64,000 bases of DNA from Echinicola sp. 20G (lineage in GTDB: Bacteria > Bacteroidota > Bacteroidia > Cytophagales > Cyclobacteriaceae), in the NCBI RefSeq assembly GCF_015533855.1, contig NZ_AP024154.1, positions 3,106,501 through 3,170,500 on the forward strand, given 5' to 3'. Below are positions 53,546 through 63,317 of the stretch, one piece after another. A program made the translations under genes and the position numbers. The notes beneath the pieces were generated by a model. The model saw nothing but the letters and a program-made list of their open reading frames with translations, searched no databases and was not told the origin of the DNA. Position 1 is the first letter of the stretch, and every line of letters starts with the position of its first letter.

Positions 53546-53615
53546 CTTAAGTCAATTTTTCTAACGTGTCGGTCTTAAACCTTTCTAAGGTATTTGTATG
53601 TCGTGTGAATAAATT

Positions 53616-56396
53616 TCACTGAGCTATGGAAAACACATAAAAACCAGAGCCTATTTCCAATGCTATATGTCCATCTTCTTGATGAATTTTATGAAGAAAA
53701 TCCATCTCTTCAACTCCTTTTCCAGTTTCAGTGATTTGATCCATTGAGGTAAGTGGAAGGATAACTTTTGCAGTAGTATTTGCCGGGATGTTCAGCTCAA
53801 GAGATACATGGTCATTTTCTTTCTTCCAATGACTTTGGATAGTACCATAGTAAGTTTCCAGTGACGCATCAACTTCCTCTAGGGCTTGGTTTACGGATGA
53901 AGCTACTTTTTCGGATAAGACTTTGTTATTCCAGTGGGGCTTGATAAGAATGGCTTTGTAGCCGGTTTCTCCTGGGATTTCACTGCTTTTGATTCCTGCC
54001 AATGTTCTGTACATCCAGTCTCCAATGGCTCCATAAGCATAATGGTTAAAAGAGTTCATGCCTGGGTTTTGGAATGACCCATCTGGTTTTTGGCCATCCC
54101 AGCGTTCCCAGATGGTAGTGGCTCCTTGAGAAATAGGGTACAACCAGGAAGGATAGGAGGGCTGCATCAAAAGGGTATATGCCAGATCATGGTATCCAAA
54201 TCTGCTTAGAACATGGCACAGGTAAGGAGTGCCCAAAAAGCCAGTAGTGAGATGATAATCGTATTGTTGAATATTTTCTGCTAGTCTTTGGGCAGCTTGT
54301 TCGCGGAGTTCCTCTGGAAGCATATCAAATTGAAGTGTTAAAACATAAGCAGTTTGTGAGCTGGAAACCAAACGGCCATTGGGGGTGACATACTCTTTTT
54401 GGAACGCAGCTTTGATGTTTTTGAGCAGTTCGGAATAGTCTTGTACATCTTCCTTTATTTCCAAAACTTTTGCTGTATTGATCAAAAGTTGGGTGGAATA
54501 GGCGTAGAAACATTGAGCGATAAGGTATTTGTCCGTGAGGGCAGACCTGCCATCTGTGTCATCATCCGGTCTATAGAAAAGCCAGTCTCCAAAGTGGGAG
54601 CCAGTGTTCCAAAGTGAATGTTGGCTTTTAGAGCTCATATAGTTTACCCAAGCTTTCATACTTGGATATTGGGTTTGAAGTACTTCTTTGTTGCCATAAA
54701 GAAGATACATTTCCCAAGGAATGATTGTGGAGACATCAGCCCAACCAGCTGACCCAGCCGCGCCTTCACCTAAAACATTTGGAATGACATGGGGCACAGC
54801 GCCATTAGGAAGCTGGTCAGCAGTAAGATCTTTCATCCATTTTGTAAAGAAATTATCCACATGCATGTTATAAGCGGCTGTTCTGAAGAATACTTGTGCA
54901 TCTCCTGTCCAGCCAAGTCTTTCATCCCGTTGAGGGCAATCTGTGGGCACGTCCAGGAAATTTCCTTTTTGTCCCCATTGGATATTGTGTTGCAGTTGGT
55001 TGATTCGTTCATTGTTGGTGGAGAAAGAGCCAGTTTTCGACATGTCGGAATACAGGGCGACCGCCGTAAAATCATCCAGATCAATGTCCTCCTGAAGGCC
55101 TTTGACTTTTACATATCGGAATCCCTGCCAAGTAAAATGAGGTTCAAAGTGTTCTTCACCATCACCATTGAGAATATAGGTGTTTTCTTGTTTCGCAGCC
55201 CTCAAATTGGTGGTGTAGAAATTTCCTGCTTTGTCCAATACTTCAGCATGCTCAAGGGTAATTTTGAGTTTTTTTTTACCTTTGATATTTACTTCTACAA
55301 AGCCTACCAAGTTTTGGCCAAAATCTAGCACTTTCTCTCCTTTGGGTGTGGTAATCAACTTGACAGGTTTTAAATATTCCTGTTTCCTAATAGGCTCGTT
55401 ATACGTTGCAATTAAATTTTTGTAGCCAAAATCAACTGTTTTGACAGGCATCCACTTGGTGTCATCAAATTGGGTCTCAGTCCAGCCAGGGAAAGATTTT
55501 CTCGCATCTATTTTTTCCCCATCATAAATGCTGCTGCTGAGGATAGCTCCTTTATTGGACTTCCAGCTATTATCTGTACCTATGGTTTCATGACTTCCGT
55601 CTTCATATTCAACTTCAATTTGAAGCAATAATGCAATATCGCTTCCATATATGTTATTGTTGTCATTCCATGCTAAATGGCCCCTGTACCACCCACTTCC
55701 TAATACAGTTACAATGGCATTTTCTCCTTTTTTAAGCAAAGAGGTAATATCATAGGTTTGGTATTGGAGCCGCTTGTTGTAGCTGGTCCATCCGGGGGTG
55801 AAATAAGCATCACCTACTCTTTCTCCATTGACTTGTGCCTCGTAGAGCCCATGGGAAGTAATAAATGCAGTGGCGGATTTGATTTTTTTTGGGAGGTTGA
55901 ACACTTTTCTGAAATAGGGGCTGGGTCTTTTGTTTCCTGATTCCTCATATCCGGGACTAATCCATTGGGCTTTCCAGTCTGATTCATTAAGCAAACCCAT
56001 TTGCCAGAATGAAATGGCTGACCAATTAGAACTGCCTTGGTTGGTCCAGACTCTCACCCTGAAATAGTACTTTGATTTAGAACTAAGTTCAGGGCCATCG
56101 TACTTGACTTTGACAGATTTTTCACTTTCTACTTTGCCACTTTCCCAGATAATATTGTTGCTAAACTGCCTATCTAAGTCGCTGACCTGGATTTCGTAAT
56201 GGGTTTGCAGGACATTTCTCTTTGTAGAGGAAATGAGCCAGGTAAAAGTGGGATTGGGGTTGTCTATGCCTAAGGGATTAAGCCTATTTTCTACTAAGGT
56301 CTTTTCAATTTTAATTCCTTGGGAAAAAGCCAAGGTGAAAGAGGATAAGCTGAAGATAAATAATGCAATGAAGTAATTTGTAAAAGTGGGTTTCAT
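53616..56396 (-). CDS. GH78 alpha-L-rhamnosidase
   Basis: 926 residues. Signal peptide '...SSFTLAFSQG' (about 1-26), fibronectin-like N-terminal domain (about 28-145), bacterial rhamnosidase N domain (about 165-330, 'YEAQVNGERVGDAYFTPGWT'), concanavalin-like domain (about 345-440), (alpha/alpha)6 catalytic domain (about 445-795) and a C-terminal beta-domain. Catalytic region: 'DVPTDCPQRDERLGWTGDAQ' carries the acidic residues of GH78, with the second motif 'TTIWERWDG' near 755. Reaction: inverting hydrolysis of terminal alpha-L-rhamnose. Secreted. It stands alone on the minus strand; with the sulfatases it suggests rhamnose-containing (ulvan-like) or plant/algal glycans, which is inference. 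Confidence 0.93.
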   Translation of the reverse strand: MKPTFTNYFIALFIFSLSSFTLAFSQGIKIEKTLVENRLNPLGIDNPNPTFTWLISSTKRNVLQTHYEIQVSDLDRQFSNNIIWESGKVESEKSVKVKYDGPELSSKSKYYFRVRVWTNQGSSNWSAISFWQMGLLNESDWKAQWISPGYEESGNKRPSPYFRKVFNLPKKIKSATAFITSHGLYEAQVNGERVGDAYFTPGWTSYNKRLQYQTYDITSLLKKGENAIVTVLGSGWYRGHLAWNDNNNIYGSDIALLLQIEVEYEDGSHETIGTDNSWKSNKGAILSSSIYDGEKIDARKSFPGWTETQFDDTKWMPVKTVDFGYKNLIATYNEPIRKQEYLKPVKLITTPKGEKVLDFGQNLVGFVEVNIKGKKKLKITLEHAEVLDKAGNFYTTNLRAAKQENTYILNGDGEEHFEPHFTWQGFRYVKVKGLQEDIDLDDFTAVALYSDMSKTGSFSTNNERINQLQHNIQWGQKGNFLDVPTDCPQRDERLGWTGDAQVFFRTAAYNMHVDNFFTKWMKDLTADQLPNGAVPHVIPNVLGEGAAGSAGWADVSTIIPWEMYLLYGNKEVLQTQYPSMKAWVNYMSSKSQHSLWNTGSHFGDWLFYRPDDDTDGRSALTDKYLIAQCFYAYSTQLLINTAKVLEIKEDVQDYSELLKNIKAAFQKEYVTPNGRLVSSSQTAYVLTLQFDMLPEELREQAAQRLAENIQQYDYHLTTGFLGTPYLCHVLSRFGYHDLAYTLLMQPSYPSWLYPISQGATTIWERWDGQKPDGSFQNPGMNSFNHYAYGAIGDWMYRTLAGIKSSEIPGETGYKAILIKPHWNNKVLSEKVASSVNQALEEVDASLETYYGTIQSHWKKENDHVSLELNIPANTTAKVILPLTSMDQITETGKGVEEMDFLHKIHQEDGHIALEIGSGFYVFSIAQ

Positions 56397-56528
56397 TATG
56401 AAGTGGTTATTAGGATTAATGTAATAGGATGGTGTTATCTGTGATTACTAAAATACAAAATCGATTTAGGATATTAATGAATAATCTTAGAAGCTTTGAT
56501 TCAGTCTTTTAAATACCGAAAAAGGAGG

Positions 56529-58871
56529 TTACCTGTCTGAATAGTTAAAAGAAAAGCCTATAGATAAGTAATACCTTAAAGTGCCATCTTTTGCATTGGA
56601 ACCAATACCTCCTGTAATTGGTCCAAGAAATGAATTATAGGAAACATCCATGCCATAGCCAAATATGAATCTTTCTTCAGCGAGATTTGAGAAATCAAGC
56701 GTGTTAATCTGGTTAATTGGTACATGTGGATTATGTGCTACTAAATTCCCTCCAAATCGCATGTAGATGTTATTCGTAGGAACGAATTGCCCCAGAATGC
56801 CGAGTTTAGCGAAGTTTGGTGTGCTTAGTTCCCTGTAATTGAGTCCCCAACTAGGGGTGTCATTGAACTGAACCCTTTGGTAGCCACCAATGCTAAATTC
56901 ATTAAAAATAAACCCTTCTTCTTGCTCGGATAAGGTGATTCCGGCTGCCATAGTAGGAGCTACTTGAAACTTATGGCTTAGTGGAAAGTATTTGACATAA
57001 TTAAAGTACACAGATACATATCCATTTGGGGTGAGCAAGTCTACCGTTTGGTCCAACAGGTTGCTTGGGATTTTAATGGGCTCTTCATCTCCATTCAATA
57101 CCAAAGTGTCCACTCCATTTTTTAGCTTAATTTTATATTTGTTGAAAGAATAGAAAATGCTTTCTACGATCGTTTCAGCGCCTTTAGTAGGGTAATTTCT
57201 ATCGTTTAGTGAGTTTCTGTTATGAACAAATCTAAAACCGAGAAAGTTGAAATATCCCCCTCTTACATCTTCTGGAAATTCAACGTTGAACCTGGATTTT
57301 GTTCTAGTGCTTTCATAAAAAGCCCCAACAGAAAAACTTTGTTTCAAGGAATGGGTTGAAATGACATTGAACCCTACTTGGTTTTCCCTGTTGCTGGTGA
57401 TATCAGTTTTTTCTCCATTTTCATACTCAGGGATTTGTTGGAAGAGGAAATTGTAGCGAAAGTTAAAGGCGTATTTTTTGTCTTTACCGACATATTTGTA
57501 ATGATCCAATCTGAACTTGGGGTTTTCGGAGATGTCCGCTATGGCTACTGTTCTTGAAGGTTTGCCCAGTAAGTCTCTTACGGTCAGGTTGAGCAAAATC
57601 CCTGCAGAAAAGGTGTCGTCATAATGGAAGGCAGAAGAGAGGGTCGCATCTTGTTTTTCTGCTGTCTTAATAAACAGTTTATAGTCACCACTTGGGTTTT
57701 GAAGTAGATTGTAATCTACTTTCCTGAAGCCATTTACTCCAAAAATGCGATCTATGCCTGATTGAATGTCCGAACGGGATACGGTGTCCTGAAGGGCTAT
57801 TCCCAATTTGGAGAGAATCAGGTCATCAGAAAATAACCGATTCCCGCTGATGGCTATTTCACTAATAATGACGGGAGCCACTTCCAGTCCGATACCAGGG
57901 CTTTCGCGGTGGATGTTTAAACTATCAGCTAAAAAGAGAAAGTTAGCTAAATTTTCTTCTCCGGCTTTGTCTCCAAGTTCTAGGATTTCATTAAAACTAC
58001 TAAAGCTAGCTGTACTGTAATTTTTTAGGTCAGGCTTGATATATATATCACAGTTTGCAATGTTATCTTGGAGTTTGCTTGTGGAAGTACTCATGGCAAT
58101 CTGCATAAGTATGCCTGAGAACGAACTCAACTCTTTGGGGTCAATAAAATCCTCATCGCTAACATTTACCCCTATTACAATATCAGCTCCCATATCTTTG
58201 ACCACATCCACAGGGAAATTGTTTACCACCCCTCCATCCACGACCAAGGTGCTGTCAAGATCAAAAGGAGTAAAGGCTGTGGGAATGGCAATGCTTGACC
58301 TTAAAGCATCTGGAAGATAGCCAGATTTGAGGACCAGACCTTGCCCGCTCCTTAGGTCAGTGGCGATGCATCTAAAAGGAATGGGGAATTCATCGAAATT
58401 CTTGTATTGAATAGCGGGCCACGTATAATAATGCAATGTTTCCGAAAGTTTCTGACCCTCAATAAGTCCAGTAGGTACAGAAATTTTTCGGTCAATAACA
58501 GGTAATTCCAGCATGTACCGATTGTAGTACTCTTTTTCTTCAAAAGAAATGTTGTTGAAATTCACTCGATTGGATACAATAAGGCTCCAGTCTGCTTGTT
58601 TGATGATGGATTCAAGCTCATCTGCATTATAACCAATGGCATAAAGCCCGCCGATGACCGCGCCCATACTCGTCCCTGCGATATAGTCTGGCCTGATGCC
58701 CGCTTTCTCCATTGCCTTTAAGACACCGACATGAGCCATTCCTTTGGCTCCGCCACCACTAAGCACTAATCCGATTTTAGGGTTTGCTTGAGAAGTACTG
58801 TTCTGGGAAAATGCAGTTAGAGCAAAAAAAAGGTACAATGGAAAGAAAAAAAAAGTAAGTTTTTTTATCAT
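56529..58871 (-). CDS. Patatin-like phospholipase fused to a BamA-type outer-membrane barrel
   Basis: 780 residues. Signal peptide (about 1-22, '...ALTAFSQ'). Patatin domain (about 31-260): oxyanion loop GGGAKG (39-44), nucleophile Ser68 in G-T-S-M-G, and catalytic Asp212 in 'VVDGGVVNNFP'. A POTRA-like part (about 330-415, 'ISEIAISGNRLFSDDLILSK') is followed by a D15/BamA beta-barrel to the C-terminus. Family knowledge: this is the patatin-POTRA-barrel form related to type Vd (PlpD-like) proteins, where the lipase is displayed or released across the outer membrane. Monocistronic on the minus strand, 132 bases from the rhamnosidase start. Confidence 0.92.
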   Translation of the reverse strand: MIKKLTFFFFPLYLFFALTAFSQNSTSQANPKIGLVLSGGGAKGMAHVGVLKAMEKAGIRPDYIAGTSMGAVIGGLYAIGYNADELESIIKQADWSLIVSNRVNFNNISFEEKEYYNRYMLELPVIDRKISVPTGLIEGQKLSETLHYYTWPAIQYKNFDEFPIPFRCIATDLRSGQGLVLKSGYLPDALRSSIAIPTAFTPFDLDSTLVVDGGVVNNFPVDVVKDMGADIVIGVNVSDEDFIDPKELSSFSGILMQIAMSTSTSKLQDNIANCDIYIKPDLKNYSTASFSSFNEILELGDKAGEENLANFLFLADSLNIHRESPGIGLEVAPVIISEIAISGNRLFSDDLILSKLGIALQDTVSRSDIQSGIDRIFGVNGFRKVDYNLLQNPSGDYKLFIKTAEKQDATLSSAFHYDDTFSAGILLNLTVRDLLGKPSRTVAIADISENPKFRLDHYKYVGKDKKYAFNFRYNFLFQQIPEYENGEKTDITSNRENQVGFNVISTHSLKQSFSVGAFYESTRTKSRFNVEFPEDVRGGYFNFLGFRFVHNRNSLNDRNYPTKGAETIVESIFYSFNKYKIKLKNGVDTLVLNGDEEPIKIPSNLLDQTVDLLTPNGYVSVYFNYVKYFPLSHKFQVAPTMAAGITLSEQEEGFIFNEFSIGGYQRVQFNDTPSWGLNYRELSTPNFAKLGILGQFVPTNNIYMRFGGNLVAHNPHVPINQINTLDFSNLAEERFIFGYGMDVSYNSFLGPITGGIGSNAKDGTLRYYLSIGFSFNYSDR

Positions 58872-59427
58872 GGTGTTGGCTGAATAACTGGTATTCTAAT
58901 CTAATAAAACTATTTGATTTCAAGATGCTTGGTAAGCAAGTAATCTTCATGAGTGGGTAGATAATTAGTTTAGGCTTGTCTGTTGAATTGGCTGTGATAA
59001 AAATATTGTAGGAAGCAGTGTTTGTCTTTTGGTGTTTTGGTTTTGACTTTTTCAAAAGATAATTTCATAAAAACTCTATTGAGGTGAAGTTTGGCAAATA
59101 ATAAAGTGTTAAACAAATACTGACAAAATGTCCTGTTTTAAAAATGCCTTTTTTTCATACTGAATTAATGAACTGACTTATTTTCAGTATATTTTTTTAA
59201 AGTTAAATATTTATAGTTAAAATTAAAATAATACCAAAAAGTAGTGTTTTTTATCAATTAATCAGAAAATAACTGTGCCAAACATGCTGTCTTAATAATA
59301 AAATATCCGTGAGGTAATACTTTTTTTTGAAAAAGGCATCCCCGCACGATGATTGTGGCATAGGGTGTATTGAAGATTGACGGGGATAGTCCCTGTACAA
59401 AATTTAAATAACCTTTCTAACAAAACT
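58872..59427. other. Divergent intergenic region before proC
   Basis: About 555 A+T-rich bases with no supported gene. Near its right end ATCCCCG (59338-59344) and CGGGGAT (59381-59387) form a 7-bp long-range pairing 41 bases before proC, a possible leader structure. No known riboswitch consensus was recognised. Confidence 0.45.
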
Positions 59428-60243
59428 ATGAAAGTTCTTGTAATCGGTGGTGGCAATATGGGATTGACATACGCCGAGGCAATCGCCAAATCAAAATTTT
59501 TAAAAGATAAGGATCTAATGATCCTTGACAATGCCAAAGACAAAACTGAAGAGTTGAGAAAACGTAGTCATTTTGCTGTGTTTGAAAAACTCGATGAGTG
59601 CGTTCCTAAAGCAGATGTGATTTTTATTGCTGTAAAACCGTATCATGCCAATGCGTTAATGGCAGATATGAAAGAGTTGACAAGCGAAGGTCAGATCTTC
59701 ATTTCTCTGATGGCAGGAGTGACTATTAATGCGATCCAAGAGGGGTTGGGACGGCGCAAAGTGGTCAGGGCTATGCCTAACCTTCCGGCACAGGTTGGAA
59801 AAGGTTTGACCTCCTTTACTGCTTCAGATGAAGTTTCCCGATTGGAGTTGTCGACCATTGAAAATTTATTGGATACTACTGGAAGATCCGTCCGTTTGGA
59901 TACGGAAGCGGACATTGATGCTTCGACCGGTATTTCTGGCAGTGGTCCTGCCTACATCTTTTACTTTATGCAATCCATGTTGGAAGCGGCTTTGAAGATG
60001 GGCTTCTCCAAGCATGATTCAAGAGTATTGGTAGAGCAAACATTTGCAGGTGCAGTGGAGTTATTCTCTTCAGCAGACCTAGATCCAGAAACATGGATGG
60101 ATAGGGTAGCTTCAAAAGGTGGCACCACACGTGCAGCATTGGATTCGATGGAAGACAATAATGTTAAAGAATTGATTAAAGAAGCGGCTTATGCAGCATT
60201 TAATAGAGCCGTAGAGTTAGGGAAAGAATTTAGAAATGCCTAA
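59428..60243 (+). CDS. proC: Pyrroline-5-carboxylate reductase
   Basis: 271 residues from the ATG at 59428; the frame extends upstream but the Rossmann start 'MKVLVIGGGNMG' fixes the start. N-terminal NAD(P)-binding fold with GGGNMG (7-12) and 'DVIFIAVKPYHAN'; C-terminal dimerisation domain with the family signature 'GISGSGPAYIFYFMQSMLEA' and 'KGGTTRAALDSM'. Reaction: reduction of 1-pyrroline-5-carboxylate to L-proline, the last step of proline synthesis. The proB start lies 8 bases inside this gene, so both are translationally coupled. Confidence 0.95.
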   Translation: MKVLVIGGGNMGLTYAEAIAKSKFLKDKDLMILDNAKDKTEELRKRSHFAVFEKLDECVPKADVIFIAVKPYHANALMADMKELTSEGQIFISLMAGVTINAIQEGLGRRKVVRAMPNLPAQVGKGLTSFTASDEVSRLELSTIENLLDTTGRSVRLDTEADIDASTGISGSGPAYIFYFMQSMLEAALKMGFSKHDSRVLVEQTFAGAVELFSSADLDPETWMDRVASKGGTTRAALDSMEDNNVKELIKEAAYAAFNRAVELGKEFRNA

Positions 60244-61024
60244 GATGGATGAACCAAAAAGAATAGTAATTAAAGTAGGAACCAATGTGATGACCAATAA
60301 AGATAACCGTATTGTCAATACGGTTTTACGCAAGTTGGTTGATCAAATTGCTACTTTGTATGAGAGAGGAATCATGTCCGTACTCGTTTCTTCAGGTTCT
60401 GTGATCGCAGGAAAGGAAGTCTTGGGAAACAAGGTGGACATCACCGATAAAATTATCCGGAGACAGGTGTTTTCAGCGGTGGGGCAACCACGGATGATGC
60501 GCCATTATTATAACATTTTCCAAGATTATGGCATGCGTTGTGCGCAAGTCTTGGCAACAAAAAGGGACTTTGATCCTGGTAAGCACCGGGAAAATATGAT
60601 CAACTGCTATGAAGGATTGCTTTCGGAAGGTATTATTCCTATCGCCAATGAAGATGATGCAGTTTCCCTCTCCATGTCCACCTTTACGGACAATGATGAA
60701 CTGGCCAGCTTGGTAGCAGAATTGATCGAGGCTGATATGCTCATCTTGCTTACCGATACTGACGGCCTTTACAACGGGCATCCTGATGATGATGATACCC
60801 ATAGAATTGCCCATGTGGGCACAGATGAAAAGGTGGAACACTTCATTCAGGAATCTACTAAGGGTGAAGCAGAAGGACGCGGAGGCATGAGATCAAAACT
60901 GAATGTGGCGAAAGAAGCAGCCAGAAAAAATATACCTACTTACATTGCCAATGGTAATACGGAAAATATGATTGTTGATATTGTAGATGGTAAGGAAGTA
61001 GGGACGAAGGTTTCTGATGATTGA
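60236..61024 (+). CDS. proB: Glutamate 5-kinase (short form without PUA domain)
   Basis: 262 residues from the ATG at 60236, overlapping proC by 8 bases; an ATG three codons later is also possible. Amino-acid kinase fold with 'IVIKVGTNVMT' (Lys/Gly of the ATP-site strand), 'VLVSSGSVIAGKEVLG', 'DNDELASLVAELIEADMLIL' and 'LTDTDGLYNGHP'; 'GRGGMRSKLNVAKEAARK' near the end is the substrate/phosphate region. The C-terminal PUA domain of E. coli ProB is absent, as usual in this phylum. Reaction: ATP-dependent phosphorylation of glutamate. A hairpin without a T-run separates it from proA. Confidence 0.94.
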   Translation: MPKMDEPKRIVIKVGTNVMTNKDNRIVNTVLRKLVDQIATLYERGIMSVLVSSGSVIAGKEVLGNKVDITDKIIRRQVFSAVGQPRMMRHYYNIFQDYGMRCAQVLATKRDFDPGKHRENMINCYEGLLSEGIIPIANEDDAVSLSMSTFTDNDELASLVAELIEADMLILLTDTDGLYNGHPDDDDTHRIAHVGTDEKVEHFIQESTKGEAEGRGGMRSKLNVAKEAARKNIPTYIANGNTENMIVDIVDGKEVGTKVSDD

Positions 61025-61030
61025 CCTGAT

Positions 61031-61065
61031 TTTCAGCCGACCGGGTGTGGATCGGTCGGCTGAAA
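61031..61065 (+). other. Strong hairpin between proB and proA
   Basis: TTTCAGCCGACCG (61031-61043) / CGGTCGGCTGAAA (61053-61065): perfect 13-bp stem, 9-base loop, starting 7 bases after the proB stop. It is followed by TTCTTAATTA, not a U-run, so it is probably a processing or attenuation element rather than a full terminator. Confidence 0.7.
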
Positions 61066-61111
61066 TTCTTAATTAAATCGTCTTAAGAGAAATCAAAAAG
61101 GAAAAATCAAC

Positions 61112-62311
61112 ATGAAGATATTAAGCACAGAAAAGAAAAATAACGTTTTGGCATCAATGATCAAGATTATAGATGCCAAGCGTGATAAAATAATAGCAGC
61201 CAATAAGGCTGATTTGGAGGCTTTCCAAAGAGATGACCAAGCCTTGTTTGACAGGTTAGTGGTCAATGATGCCAAAGTGGATGGCATGATACAGGCTGTC
61301 AAAGAGGTGATGGAGCAGGATGATCCTGTCGGAAAAGTAATTTCTAAGAGAAACCTTGATAATGGACTGGAAATCATTAATCAAACGGCACCTTTTGGTA
61401 CCATCATGATTATTTATGAATCCCGTCCCGATGTGACCATTGAGGCAGCGGTGTTGGCTTTTAAAGCCAATAGTAAGATTCTACTGAAAGGTGGGAAAGA
61501 AGCTGTCAACTCGAATAAAGCTTTGGTAGAATGCTGGCATGAGGCCCTTGAAGAGAATGGGCTGACCAACGATTGGATTGAACTGTTTACATTGAACAGA
61601 GAAGAAACACAAGAGTTTTTAAGAAACCCAACAGAAAAGCTGGATTTGATCGTGCCTAGAGGTGGCGAAAGATTGATTGCTTTTGTGAAAGAGCATGCCC
61701 AGTGTGCGGTTTTGGTTAGTGGAAGAGGGAATAACTTTGCTTATGTAGCTGAAGACGCAGATTGGGAGCAGGCCAAGAAGGTGATCATCAATGCCAAAAC
61801 CAATAAGATTTCTGGTTGTAATGCTTTGGATAAAATCTTGGTTGATGAGAAATTACCTGACTTTGAGTCTAAATTGAAGGATTTGGGTAAGTCTTTAGCT
61901 GACTATAAAGTAGAGCTTTTGGCAGAGCAGGACTTACTTTCCAGTATTGATGGGGCAAAAGAAATACCATCCGAGGATAGCTGGTATGAGGAGTTCTTGG
62001 CATTAAAAGCTTTGGTGGGTAAAGCCAAGGGCTTGGATGAAGTTATCGAAAAAATCAATAAATACAGCGGTGGACACTCTGCTACCATTTTGACCACTGA
62101 CAATTCCAAAGCGGCTAAGTTTATGGAACAAGTGGATAGTGCGGCGGTTTATCATAATGCTTCCACCAGGTTTACCGATGGTGGCCAAATGGGCGTGGGG
62201 GCTGAGCTAGCGATTAGTACAGACAAACTACACCACAGAGGACCGCTGGGACTGGAACAACTGGTAACCAACAAATACTATGTGTTTGGTGACGGTCAGA
62301 TAAGAGATTAG
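61112..62311 (+). CDS. proA: Glutamate-5-semialdehyde dehydrogenase (gamma-glutamyl phosphate reductase)
   Basis: 399 residues. Aldehyde-dehydrogenase fold: 'IYESRPDVTIEAAVLAFKAN' (about 108-127), 'LKGGKEAVNSNKAL', 'LDLIVPRGGERLIAFVKE', catalytic Cys in 'NKISGCNALDKILVD' (about 236) and 'GGQMGVGAELAISTDKLHHRGPLGLEQL' region near the C-terminus (about 353-380). Reaction: NADPH reduction of gamma-glutamyl phosphate to glutamate-5-semialdehyde. It lies 87 bases after proB, with a hairpin in between, and ends in a strong terminator. The order proC-proB-proA puts the whole pathway in one cluster. Confidence 0.95.
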   Translation: MKILSTEKKNNVLASMIKIIDAKRDKIIAANKADLEAFQRDDQALFDRLVVNDAKVDGMIQAVKEVMEQDDPVGKVISKRNLDNGLEIINQTAPFGTIMIIYESRPDVTIEAAVLAFKANSKILLKGGKEAVNSNKALVECWHEALEENGLTNDWIELFTLNREETQEFLRNPTEKLDLIVPRGGERLIAFVKEHAQCAVLVSGRGNNFAYVAEDADWEQAKKVIINAKTNKISGCNALDKILVDEKLPDFESKLKDLGKSLADYKVELLAEQDLLSSIDGAKEIPSEDSWYEEFLALKALVGKAKGLDEVIEKINKYSGGHSATILTTDNSKAAKFMEQVDSAAVYHNASTRFTDGGQMGVGAELAISTDKLHHRGPLGLEQLVTNKYYVFGDGQIRD

Positions 62312-62334
62312 CATTAGCTTAAAATGCATGAAGC

Positions 62335-62376
62335 ATAGGCCCTCTGGATTTCCAGAGGGCCTATTTTTTTTTTTGA
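62335..62376 (+). terminator. Intrinsic terminator of the pro cluster
   Basis: ATAGGCCCTCTGG (62335-62347) / CCAGAGGGCCTAT (62352-62364), perfect 13-bp stem with a 4-base loop, then a run of eleven or more T. Confidence 0.93.
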
Positions 62377-62471
62377 AGGAGATCATAAGAAATGTGAAAG
62401 TCCCGTACTATTTTTGATCGGTTTCTTAAATTCATTAACTATCGACTTCTCGCACACTTTTATCAAAGCCT

Positions 62472-63266
62472 ATGAACAAGATCGTATTATTACTCTTCCT
62501 GATTTTGACCCAAACTTGGTATGCTTGCAACCATAAGGTTGAAGAGAAAACAGTTGATGAAAACAAACCAACTGCTACTTCAGTTGATCAACCTGTAGTT
62601 TTGTATACCTCAAACAACTTGATTATTAAAAAAGTCAGTCCGGCTGTTTATGAGCATATTACATACCTTCAGTCGGATACTTTTGGAAAGGTTGAATGCA
62701 ATGGAATTATAGTTGTCGATGAAAAAGAGGCGGTGGTTTTTGATACTCCCACCAATGATAAGGACTCCTATGAGTTGATCAAATTTCTCCAATCGGAAAT
62801 GAACTTAGAGATCAAATCGGTTGTACCAACCCATTTTCATATCGACTGTTTAGGAGGGCTTGATGCTTTTCATGAATTGGGAATTCCATCTTATGCTAAT
62901 GATAAGACCATTCATTTGGCTGAGAAAAATCAGTTTAAAGTACCTCAAAATGGTTTTGATGGCGAACTCAATTTAAAAGTGGGAGACTTGGAAGTTTTGG
63001 TCAAGCATTTTGGGGCTGGTCATACCCAAGACAATGTAGTGGTTTACATTCCAGAGGATCAAGTTGTTTTTGGTGGATGCTTAATCAAGTCCATGGGAGC
63101 AGGCAAAGGAAACCTGGCAGATGCTGACACGATGGTCTGGTCACACACAGTGAAGTCAATTCGAAGGCAATTTTCCCAATCTAAAGTAATCGTACCTGGT
63201 CATGGCCCGATTGGTGATAAGGGGTTGTTGGATTATACCATAAGGCTATTTGAGGAGGTTAAGTAA
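62472..63266 (+). CDS. Subclass B1 metallo-beta-lactamase, predicted lipoprotein
   Basis: 264 residues, normal B1 length. Lipobox-like 'TWYAC' (Cys19) suggests membrane anchoring. All B1 zinc ligands are present: site 1 His121, His123 (H-x-H-x-D, 'THFHIDCLGGLDAFHELG') and His184 ('GAGHTQDN'); site 2 Asp125, Cys203 ('GGCLIKS') and His244 ('VPGHG'). Lys206 three residues after the Cys and Asn214 in 'GNLADAD' are the substrate-carboxylate and oxyanion residues of B1 enzymes. Expected reaction: Zn-dependent hydrolysis of the beta-lactam ring in the periplasm. It stands alone behind the pro terminator, with no mobile element or resistance gene near, so it looks intrinsic to the chromosome. Identity with named enzymes cannot be read here. 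Confidence 0.92.
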   Translation: MNKIVLLLFLILTQTWYACNHKVEEKTVDENKPTATSVDQPVVLYTSNNLIIKKVSPAVYEHITYLQSDTFGKVECNGIIVVDEKEAVVFDTPTNDKDSYELIKFLQSEMNLEIKSVVPTHFHIDCLGGLDAFHELGIPSYANDKTIHLAEKNQFKVPQNGFDGELNLKVGDLEVLVKHFGAGHTQDNVVVYIPEDQVVFGGCLIKSMGAGKGNLADADTMVWSHTVKSIRRQFSQSKVIVPGHGPIGDKGLLDYTIRLFEEVK

Positions 63267-63317
63267 GATTCGGTTGAGGTTTTTACTTTAAATTCCATTA
63301 AATTATTCATCGAACTT

